Assembly (NCBI GenBank): GCA_020636775.1
Contig: JACJXF010000020.1
Location: 1 to 45,019 of the forward strand
DNA from: Bacteroidales bacterium
GTDB lineage: Bacteria; Bacteroidota; Bacteroidia; Bacteroidales; GCA-2748055
Direction of reading: 5' to 3'
DNA: 45,019 nucleotides
Shown: positions 1 to 6,297 of the stretch, one piece after another
Layout: every line of letters begins with the position of its first letter
How positions within the stretch are numbered: position 1 is the stretch's first letter
Translations under genes and position numbers: made by a program
Notes under the pieces: model-generated
Database searches by the model: none
What the model was told of the DNA's origin: nothing
The model's input: only the letters and a program-made list of their open reading frames with translations

Positions 1-236
1 GCACCGTCTTCAATAACCCAGCCGGTTGCAGGAAAGGCATCTTTATTATAACCAATCCATCCGTCTGTGCTGCTGCCATCAAATAGGGTAATCCATCCCT
101 GTTCAACAGTTGAATCAGTTGCTTCAGTTTGTTCTGTGGATTCAGTAGTTCCCGTTTTTGGTTTACAGGAAACCATAATTATCCCTGCAAACAGGATAAC
201 CGGCAATACTGTGAAAATTGATTTCAAATTTTTCAT
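1..236 (-). CDS. DUF1080 (3-keto-disaccharide hydrolase-like) lipoprotein, 3' part missing
   Basis: Only the first 78 codons are in the window, read leftwards from ATG at 236; the gene runs off the left edge. The product starts with MKNLKSIFTVLP, a hydrophobic segment and a lipobox ending in Cys (IIMVSCK), so it should be a lipoprotein. A Thr/Glu/Ser-rich linker follows, then GWITLFDGSSTDGWIGY and FPATGWVIEDG. These match the opening strands of the DUF1080 fold (LFDGxxxxGW ... GWxxEDG), a family that includes 3-keto-glucoside/3-keto-disaccharide hydrolases and is common in polysaccharide-degrading Bacteroidota. Seen: signal peptide and N-terminal motif. Inferred: hydrolase function, because the catalytic part is outside the window. 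Confidence 0.75.
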   Translation of the reverse strand, partial: MKNLKSIFTVLPVILFAGIIMVSCKPKTGTTESTEQTEATDSTVEQGWITLFDGSSTDGWIGYNKDAFPATGWVIEDG

Positions 237-447
237 GAGTAAAAAAGGTTTATTAATTAATAAAAAGTAAATCGTATTTTAGAGTGGTAAATTTCAAAAA
301 AAGAATCAGGAAAAGCAAGTTGAAAATATTTTGATTTAATTTTATTTTTTTCTTGAGGTTTTCCGGAGCTTTACGCCTGTTTGAACAATAAAAATTACTG
401 CAGAAAGTTTGTATTATTTGCTTTGACTCAAAAATAAATCCGAATTC

Positions 448-1851
448 ATGTTTAGTAAAACAATTCTTTTTGCCCTATTGTCTCTGGCCCTGTCACCACG
501 CATTTATTCGCAGGGAGCAGATTCACTGATAAGCAAAGGAAAATTCTATTATCAAAACGGGGAATTTTCTTCGGCTATAAAGGTTCTGAGTCAAGGGATT
601 GCCATGGAACCTGACAATTACGAAGCGTATAAAATCAGAGCTAATTCCTATTCTGAGACGGGTGAGTTTTTCAAGGCTGTCAATGATCTGACATTCATAT
701 TAAATAACAATGCAGAAAATGCTTCTGCATGTTACAGCCTTGCCAATGTTTATGATAAGATGGGATCAGCTGACTCCTGCATTTATTTTCTTAAAAATTT
801 TATCAGGCTCAGACCTGAGCTTGCTATTGGATATTCCCGCCTGTCTCTTGCCTTCATGGAATACTATCCCTTAATGGGCGATTCTGCTGTATTCTACGCA
901 GGAAAGGCCGTTCAAAAAGATCCGGGCGATCCCTCCAATATTAATAATCTTGCAATGGCGTATTATACAAGCGGAAAATATAAAAGTGCTCTGGAAACTG
1001 CCATGCTGGGAATAAAATCAGATAGCAGCTACTACCCGCTTTATCAATCGGCCGGAATTGCAAGCTTTTATTCTGAGGATTATAAATCTTCAATACTCTT
1101 TTTTGATAAGGCTGCTGACTTAAATCCCGGGGATCTGGTTTTACTGGATTATAAGCTGCAGGCAATACTTATGGCTAATACACCTTCAGAAAATCTTATT
1201 CAGAAAAAGGAAGGAGGTTTTTTGATGAAAGATGTATCATCTGAAAATTCAAAAAAAATCCTGACGCAGACATCTGATCCACAGAATGAGTTTTATTATA
1301 AGAAGCTGGAAAGACAGTTTCAAACCAAGCCTTTATCCTTCAGTCTGAATGACTTTTTTATGTTTTATCTTGGATATACACGACAGAAAAATTATTCACC
1401 TTACTCCAAAAAACCAGTAAACATCACGCAAGGCCAGGATATGCAAAAAAGCGCCAAAATTCTGGAGGATGCCTTATATCTGAATCCTGTGGATTTCCCT
1501 TTGTACCTCGAGCTGGCCAACCTTTATCTGGATATGAAAAACATGGAAAAGTACCTGGAAAACCGCTTTAAATACATTGGCTTTACCGAATCAATTGCGG
1601 CATCCGGCGATGGCAACTCAACTTCATCTGCTTATATTATCAATGATGTGAGCCACGAAAATACCATCCTGAATAAACTGGGATTGGGAGTCAGGAAACA
1701 ATCTCTGGTTAAAGAAAAGAATCACTATTATGACGAGCTTTCGGTTATAAGTTCTTCAAATCAGGAAGGGACAGTTTATTTCGATATTAGCATTCCCTTT
1801 CAGACCCTGCCCGATAAGATTAAAAAAAGTGCAGGTAAAAAGAGCCGGTAA
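448..1851 (+). CDS. Exported TPR-repeat protein
   Basis: 467 residues. Residues 1-22 form a signal peptide (MFSKTILFALLSLALSPRIYS, cleavage near SQ). Residues about 24-240 are consecutive tetratricopeptide repeats with the usual spacing of small and aromatic residues (for example YYQNGEFSSAIKVL, YSETGEFFKAVNDL, YYTSGKYKSALETA), followed by a less regular region and one more TPR-like pair near 335-370. No enzymatic motif is visible. TPR proteins of this type act as periplasmic or outer-membrane protein-interaction scaffolds; the partner is not identifiable from the neighbours. It is monocistronic: the DUF1080 gene diverges upstream, and the tRNA-Arg promoter begins within 10-30 bases of its stop codon. 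No separate terminator is seen, so readthrough into the tRNA is possible. Confidence 0.8.
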   Translation: MFSKTILFALLSLALSPRIYSQGADSLISKGKFYYQNGEFSSAIKVLSQGIAMEPDNYEAYKIRANSYSETGEFFKAVNDLTFILNNNAENASACYSLANVYDKMGSADSCIYFLKNFIRLRPELAIGYSRLSLAFMEYYPLMGDSAVFYAGKAVQKDPGDPSNINNLAMAYYTSGKYKSALETAMLGIKSDSSYYPLYQSAGIASFYSEDYKSSILFFDKAADLNPGDLVLLDYKLQAILMANTPSENLIQKKEGGFLMKDVSSENSKKILTQTSDPQNEFYYKKLERQFQTKPLSFSLNDFFMFYLGYTRQKNYSPYSKKPVNITQGQDMQKSAKILEDALYLNPVDFPLYLELANLYLDMKNMEKYLENRFKYIGFTESIAASGDGNSTSSAYIINDVSHENTILNKLGLGVRKQSLVKEKNHYYDELSVISSSNQEGTVYFDISIPFQTLPDKIKKSAGKKSR

Positions 1852-1878
1852 AAGTCTTTTTCCTTTATCAAATTTTCT

Positions 1879-1886
1879 TACCTTTG
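1879..1886 (+). promoter_or_regulatory. Bacteroidota -7 box of the tRNA-Arg gene
   Basis: TACCTTTG is a perfect match to the Bacteroidota -7 element TAnnTTTG and ends 13 bases before the tRNA 5' end, a spacing that fits a very short 5' leader. A T-rich run (1855-1860) sits roughly where the -33 element would be but is not a clear TTTG. Position and match make this one of the better-supported promoters in the window. Confidence 0.65.
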
Positions 1887-1899
1887 CAGCCGAAATTAT

Positions 1900-1973
1900 G
1901 GTTCCGTAGCTCAGTTGGACAGAGCAACAGCCTTCTAAGCTGTGGGTCCCGCGTTCGAATCGCGGCGGAATCA
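1900..1973 (+). tRNA. tRNA-Arg (anticodon TCT)
   Basis: A complete 74-base cloverleaf can be folded by eye. Acceptor GGTTCCG pairs with CGGAATC (one G-T wobble); the D-arm is GCTC/GAGC; the anticodon stem ACAGC/GCTGT encloses loop CTTCTAA, giving anticodon TCT (reads AGA/AGG); the T-arm CCGCG/CGCGG encloses loop TTCGAAT; the discriminator is A and no CCA is encoded. It has its own upstream -7 box and downstream terminator. The segment from the T-loop to the 3' end is repeated further downstream (see the array at 1950-2434). The tRNA itself shows no defect. Confidence 0.97.
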
Positions 1974-1985
1974 CTATAAAGAACT

Positions 1986-2017
1986 AATCCTGCAATTTTG
2001 TTGCGGGATTTTTTTTG
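1986..2017 (+). terminator. Terminator of tRNA-Arg (array copy 1)
   Basis: AATCCTGCAA and TTGCGGGATT pair over 10 bp (one wobble) around a 5-base loop and are followed by a T run: a classical intrinsic terminator starting 12 bases after the tRNA. The same element is repeated at 2117 and, in diverged form, at 2311. Confidence 0.85.
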
Positions 2018-2033
2018 CAGAGCGCCGCGATGA

Positions 2034-2045
2034 GAACGCGCGTTC
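2034..2045. repeat. Perfect 12-bp palindrome GAACGCGCGTTC at the array junction
   Basis: It forms where an inverted T-arm copy abuts the next direct T-arm half. The same junction palindrome occurs in the two later copies, starting at 2161 and 2357. Confidence 0.85.
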
Positions 2046-2048
2046 GAA

Positions 2049-2090
2049 CCGACGAAGGAGCTCACGAGACCGACAAGGTCGGGCGAGTAA
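2049..2090 (+). repeat. Hairpin insert 1 in duplicated tRNA T-loop
   Basis: 42 bases placed exactly between TTCGAA and TCGCGG. CCGAC (2070-2074) pairs with GTCGG (2078-2082) around AAG, and CTC (2061-2063) can pair with GAG (2085-2087). It ends in GAGTAA. Confidence 0.8.
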
Positions 2091-2116
2091 TCGCGGCGGA
2101 ATCACTATAAAGAACT

Positions 2117-2147
2117 AATCCTGCAATTTTGTTGCGGGATTTTTTTT
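2117..2147 (+). terminator. Terminator, array copy 2
   Basis: Identical stem, loop and flank to the tRNA terminator at 1986. It follows a tRNA 3'-end copy with no tRNA body in front of it. Confidence 0.75.
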
Positions 2148-2175
2148 GCCGCCGCGATGAGAACGCGCGTTCGAA

Positions 2176-2283
2176 CCGAGGGAGCGAAGCGAGTGAGCTC
2201 ACGAGACCGACAAGGTCGGGCGAGTAACTTCCCGAGGGAGCGAAGCGAGTGAGCTCACGAGACCGACAAGGTCGGGCGAATAA
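2176..2283 (+). repeat. Hairpin insert 2: tandem dimer of a 56-bp unit
   Basis: Two copies of a unit beginning CCGAGGGAGCGAAGCGAG start at 2176 and 2232 (period 56). The second lacks the final CTTC and has one change near its end (GAATAA for GAGTAA). Each unit contains the perfect palindrome GTGAGCTCAC and the CCGAC/GTCGG hairpin. Same location within the T-loop copy as insert 1. Confidence 0.85.
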
Positions 2284-2310
2284 TCGCGGCGGAATCACTA
2301 AGGAAAAGAG

Positions 2311-2339
2311 TCCTGCAAGGTTTGTGGGATTTTTTTTTT
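2311..2339 (+). terminator. Diverged terminator, array copy 3
   Basis: TCCTGCAA pairs with TTGTGGGA over 8 bp using two G-T pairs and is followed by ten T residues. The primary sequence differs from copies 1 and 2 but the fold is kept. Confidence 0.7.
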
Positions 2340-2434
2340 GCAGAGCGCCGCGATGAGAACGCGCGTTCGACCCGACGAAGGAGCTCACGAACCCGACCAA
2401 GTCGGGTGAGTAACTTCCCGACGAAGAATCTCAC

Positions 2435-2710
2435 AAATCATAACAGTTTTGATTGATAAGCTCATAACCTGATCAAACAATATAATTCCATAAATTATAT
2501 ATCATTCGAAAACGAATGTACAGCCATCATAAATATACTCCTGTCAAATAGTATGGCCTGATTTTATATATCTGTCTGATTTAATGCAACTTTAAATTGC
2601 TTCATGGTGTTTAAATTCTATTGATTAAAGCATGGTAAACAGATCTTCATAGAAGATAGATGCACTTGACAATTATTGAGAATCGTATTATTTTTACTTA
2701 AAACCCGATT
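2435..2710. other. AT-rich intergenic region, no gene seen
   Basis: Between the end of the tRNA array and the CBM9 gene the DNA returns abruptly to AT-rich composition. The only structure I see is a small perfect inverted repeat, CATTCG-AAAA-CGAATG at 2503-2518, which could be an operator but has no supporting evidence. No clear TAnnTTTG box precedes the gene at 2711. Confidence 0.5.
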
Positions 2711-5700
2711 ATGAAAAAGTTATACTTTTCCGGTATTTTCCTTTTACTTGGAATTATCTTTTCCGGCTCAGCCCTTAGTCAGACAACCTATAGCCTTATT
2801 GGAAATGCATTTTACAAAGCAGATGGAATTTCTCAGGCAAACTGGGACTATGATATTGATTTTGCATTTGTTGGAACTGTTGGAGATGAGGATATATACA
2901 AAATCTCCCGACAGGAAATTTTGAAAAATGGTCAGTTTAAAGTACGTGTTAATCACGCCTGGGCGGTTAGTTATGGTTTTGCTGATATAACAATCCTTGG
3001 TGACCCATCCAATTTTATTAGTATACCTCCCAATATAGCAGCTTTGCAAAGAAAGATTTATGATATAAGCTTTATTGTAAACAAGATAACGAATACTTTC
3101 ACACTCAATTTTGAGTTTTCAAAACCCATTGAAAGCAATGTATTTATAACTAAAACGGTCACCCCACCTACTATTGACGGAAGCATTGATGCTTTATGGA
3201 CTTCCGTACCCAAAAACAATCTTGATATTCCTTACCTGAGTCAGCATCCCAGTCTTGGTCCTACGGGTACATCCTACTGGCAGGCTTTATGGAACGACAA
3301 TGGTATATTTGTAATAATCGTAATAAATGATGATGTTTTTTATCCCTATTATGCAGTCGTTCCACCCGGAAACAGCTGGGAATATGATAAACCTGAATTT
3401 TATTTCGATGTCAACCCTGTACTCAAAGATGGGTTAGGTCCCAGTACTGCCCCTAACGGTCATATCCTTGTGGCTCCGGATTTTATTGAAAGTCAGATAA
3501 ATGGAACAACCGTTAATGAGCCTGATGGCGGAAAGCATGCTTTTAAAGTTTCAAATCCTGCCTATGTTGCTGAGTATTTTGTTCCTTTCGCCAGGCTTTT
3601 GGACAAAAACAACAATATAGTAAACAAGACTCAGAAAATAGGCTTTGATGTTACCGTTTCTGACAGGGATGCGGAAACACCATTCCGGCAAAGGGCTGTT
3701 TGGACAAACTACGGATTGCACGCCGAATCATGGGTCAATATGGATGATTGCGGAACCATTACTTTGGTTGGAGACGGTGCCAATGTTCTGGTAAGTGGTA
3801 TTTCTGTTGCTGGCACTGGCGGACAGACGAGCATAACTTCTGAAGCAGGAAGCTTGCAGATGATAGCTACTGTATCCCCCGGAACAGCAACAAATAAATC
3901 AGTTACCTGGTCTGTTGAAAACTTTAGCGGAAAAGCAAGCATCAGTGCCAGCGGGCTTCTTACAGCTATAGATAATGGAACAGTCATGGTAAAGGCAACT
4001 TCAAACGACGGAACCAATATTACCGGCTCTAAAACCATTACTATAAGCAATCAATATATTTCATTTGCTGACGGAAGTGTTTTGAAAGACGGGGGATTTG
4101 AAACAAACGGTCCCATAGGTGGTGCATGGACTTTCTTTACAGATAATGGTGCAACTGCATCGGTGATCAACGGTGTGTGCACCATCGTCCCTGCTGTGAT
4201 TGATGAAATGTACAAGGCCATGGTAGCACAAACAGATTGGGTAGTTTATAACGACACATCTTATACCTTAACATTTACAGCCTGGTCGGATGTTAACAGG
4301 ACAATTTTTATCGATATGGAAGATGGCGCTAACTACTGGGTAAGATTTGGAAAATCGACAGATTCGCTTACGACTTATGGGAGATCCGAATGGGAGATTC
4401 CTCTGACTACAAGTCCGCAGAATTTCACCTTGCATGTGACCCCTGATCAGGTATATTTAAATACGGATTTTCTTTTCAATATAATGGTTTCCAATGCTCT
4501 GGGAAAGGTATACATAGATAATATTGCCCTGGTCAGCGAAGGATACAAAAAATACGGAAATGGTCCTCCTGTAAACGGAAATGCAACGGCTGTTTCCCCT
4601 GTTTGCAGCGGTACCTCAGCAGTTTTACATATCACTGGTCAGTCGGGCTTTGTTAAATGGCAAAAGTCAACTGATGGTGTGACCGGATGGACCAATATAT
4701 CAGCCGGTAACGGTGAAGACCCGGCGGATTTCACAACTCCGGCTTTAAGTGAATCAACTTATTTCAGAGCTGTGATTTCAAATATGGACTTCCCTGAATT
4801 ATATTCGAATGTTCTTCATGTAATCGTAAATCCATTACCAGCAGACGCTGGAACCATTGCGGGTTCAGCTAAAGTATGTTCCGGCCAGGATAAAACCCTT
4901 GCCTATAATGTTGCAAGTATTGCCAACGCCAGTTCTTACATCTGGACCTTCCCGACTGGTGTGACGGCACTTACTCCCACCAGCTCAAGGACTGTTACCT
5001 TAAAATACGGTTCTTCTGCAGTATCCGGAAATATTACCGTCAAAGGACACAATTCATGCGGAGATGGAAAAGAATCCACCCTTCCTGTTACTATGAGTCA
5101 GACCTGGGATGGTCAGGAAATATGCCTTGTAACCATTGATGAGAATACAGGCAAGAATATGATCGTTTGGGAAAACACGCCTAATAAAGGAATTGCCAGT
5201 TACAATGTTTATCGCGAATCTCAGGTAGCCAACAAATGGGACCTGATTGGCAATGTACCAGCCAATAATATGTCGCTCTTTGTTGATCTGGAATCTGTAC
5301 CTGAACAGCAGCAATATATTTATGCAATTTCAATTATTGACACCTGTGGAAACGAATCTCCCAGAAGTCCATGGCATAAAACAATGCTACTTCACTGGGT
5401 AAGCTCAACTAATGGGGTGAATCTGGAATGGGCCGATTACCAGACTGAAAATGGTTCTCTTAGCTTTGAAAGCTATGCAATATGGAGAGGAACCGATTCA
5501 ACCAAGCTTACGGAATTAACCCGGCTTAATTCCAAGTTGTTTGCTTATACCGACGTTTCTGCCGAAGCTAAGTCGCAAAGGATGTTTTATCGTGTAAGTG
5601 GGGTAAAACCGGTAGGATGTCTGGCATCCGATGGTCAGGGTAAAAAAGCAAATTCCGGACCCTATGTCCATTCCCTCTCTAACCTCGAAGATAACCGACT

Positions 5701-5995
5701 CGTAAATTCCGTCAGGAATCTGGGTTTTGAAGGCATCAATGTAGATATATATCCCAACCTCTTCAGCGATTATGCACTTCTCTCCTATTCATTGCAAAAA
5801 CCAACGGATTTTAGTGTTGACATTTTTAATGTTGTAGGTGAAAAGGTAAAAACACTGTTTAATGAAAAGCAAATGCCTGGAAATTATTCCCTGAGGATAA
5901 GTGCTGCTGATCTGAATTACATTAATGGATTGTACTATGTAAGAATCAAGGCCAATGGTGCTGTTCATCTTGAGAAGATTATGCTTTCAAAATAA
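2711..5995 (+). CDS. Large secreted CBM9 / Ig-like protein with T9SS C-terminal tail
   Basis: 1094 residues. Signal peptide at 1-23 (LLLGIIFSGSALSQ). Residues about 24-140 form a beta-rich N-terminal region. Residues about 145-350 resemble a family 9 carbohydrate-binding module (PPTIDGSIDALW, YDKPEFYFDVN, EYFVPFARL, FDVTVSDRD). About 358-447 is a bacterial Ig-like (Big_2) domain (ATVSPGTATNKSVTWSV, ASGLLTAIDNGTVMVKAT). About 456-613 resembles a CBM4/9-type jelly roll (DGGFETNG...). Ig/fibronectin-like strands follow, and the last 80 or so residues are a type A type IX sorting domain (DIYPNLFSDYALLSYSL...LYYVRIKANG). It should cross the outer membrane by T9SS and be surface-attached or released. 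No catalytic domain is recognisable, so substrate binding is inferred from the modules only. A strong terminator follows at 6045. Confidence 0.8.
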   Translation: MKKLYFSGIFLLLGIIFSGSALSQTTYSLIGNAFYKADGISQANWDYDIDFAFVGTVGDEDIYKISRQEILKNGQFKVRVNHAWAVSYGFADITILGDPSNFISIPPNIAALQRKIYDISFIVNKITNTFTLNFEFSKPIESNVFITKTVTPPTIDGSIDALWTSVPKNNLDIPYLSQHPSLGPTGTSYWQALWNDNGIFVIIVINDDVFYPYYAVVPPGNSWEYDKPEFYFDVNPVLKDGLGPSTAPNGHILVAPDFIESQINGTTVNEPDGGKHAFKVSNPAYVAEYFVPFARLLDKNNNIVNKTQKIGFDVTVSDRDAETPFRQRAVWTNYGLHAESWVNMDDCGTITLVGDGANVLVSGISVAGTGGQTSITSEAGSLQMIATVSPGTATNKSVTWSVENFSGKASISASGLLTAIDNGTVMVKATSNDGTNITGSKTITISNQYISFADGSVLKDGGFETNGPIGGAWTFFTDNGATASVINGVCTIVPAVIDEMYKAMVAQTDWVVYNDTSYTLTFTAWSDVNRTIFIDMEDGANYWVRFGKSTDSLTTYGRSEWEIPLTTSPQNFTLHVTPDQVYLNTDFLFNIMVSNALGKVYIDNIALVSEGYKKYGNGPPVNGNATAVSPVCSGTSAVLHITGQSGFVKWQKSTDGVTGWTNISAGNGEDPADFTTPALSESTYFRAVISNMDFPELYSNVLHVIVNPLPADAGTIAGSAKVCSGQDKTLAYNVASIANASSYIWTFPTGVTALTPTSSRTVTLKYGSSAVSGNITVKGHNSCGDGKESTLPVTMSQTWDGQEICLVTIDENTGKNMIVWENTPNKGIASYNVYRESQVANKWDLIGNVPANNMSLFVDLESVPEQQQYIYAISIIDTCGNESPRSPWHKTMLLHWVSSTNGVNLEWADYQTENGSLSFESYAIWRGTDSTKLTELTRLNSKLFAYTDVSAEAKSQRMFYRVSGVKPVGCLASDGQGKKANSGPYVHSLSNLEDNRLVNSVRNLGFEGINVDIYPNLFSDYALLSYSLQKPTDFSVDIFNVVGEKVKTLFNEKQMPGNYSLRISAADLNYINGLYYVRIKANGAVHLEKIMLSK

Positions 5996-6044
5996 AACCA
6001 GTATTTTTTTGAACTGAAATTTTAATTTTCAATTTAGAATCAGT

Positions 6045-6086
6045 AAAAAGTTGGATTATGCAAAATGGCATAATCCAACTTTTTTT
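6045..6086 (+). terminator. Strong intrinsic terminator after the CBM9 gene
   Basis: GTTGGATTATGC (6050-6061) pairs perfectly with GCATAATCCAAC (6068-6079) and is flanked by A and T runs, so it may work in both directions. The remaining bases to 6297 are AT-rich and show no gene, RNA or clear promoter. Confidence 0.9.
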
Positions 6087-6297
6087 ATTTTTCAACTATA
6101 TAAATAGAAATTTAAATTAAATTTATGTATTCAGCCTTAATTGAATTTTCTATCGAATGATATTCAGGATCATTTTCATTCCTGAGAGCCGATGGAAAAA
6201 TAATTCAATATCATTCTGGAAATAAAATAAAAACTGTTGCGTTCTGAAGTCTGTTAGTGGACTAAAATAGTTGCTATTCCAAATATTTTTAGAATAT

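Larger units (their letters stand above)
1950..2434 (+). repeat. tRNA-Arg 3'-end repeat array with inverted T-arm copies and hairpin inserts
   Basis: The block CGCGTTCGAA + TCGCGGCGGAATCAC (T-arm to 3' end of the tRNA) is intact at 1950-1974 inside the tRNA. It recurs split in two: 5' halves at 2039, 2166 and 2362 (the last ends in C instead of A), 3' halves at 2091-2105 and 2284-2298. After each 3' half comes a short spacer, an intrinsic terminator, then CGCCGCGATGAGAACGCG (2023-2040, 2150-2167, 2346-2363). This 18-mer matches the reverse complement of the tRNA T-arm at 16 of 18 positions. The two halves of each split T-arm are separated by GC-rich hairpin inserts of 42 nt (2049-2090) and 108 nt (2176-2283); a third insert starts at 2371 and decays into AT-rich DNA near 2434 with no 3' half following. 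Spacing between successive 5' halves is 89, 127 and 196 bases. No protein gene is supported inside it. Known parallel: the E. coli tyrT locus, where 178-bp repeats carry the tRNA-Tyr 3' end. Confidence 0.9.

Noticed and set aside
67..270. Plus-strand frame of 67 codons at the left edge
   Set aside because: It is antisense to the start of the DUF1080 lipoprotein, which has a proper signal peptide and family motif.
1756..2065. Minus-strand frames overlapping the tRNA-Arg gene
   Set aside because: They are antisense translations of a tRNA and its terminator, a common annotation error.
2062..2400. Minus-strand open frame of 112 codons across the tRNA repeat array
   Set aside because: It reads through antisense tRNA, terminators and palindromes; its sequence is repetitive because the DNA is. 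It is basic, like the Tpr peptide of E. coli tyrT, but there is no start context or family support.
1974..2434. CRISPR-like array
   Set aside because: Repeats are not separated by similar-length unique spacers; repeated parts are tRNA ends, terminators and hairpins, and no cas genes are present.
1950..2434. att sites of an integrated element at tRNA-Arg
   Set aside because: Direct repeats of a tRNA 3' end would fit att remnants, but there is no integrase or cargo, and the copies are interrupted at the T-loop and paired with inverted arms. Kept only as an alternative explanation.
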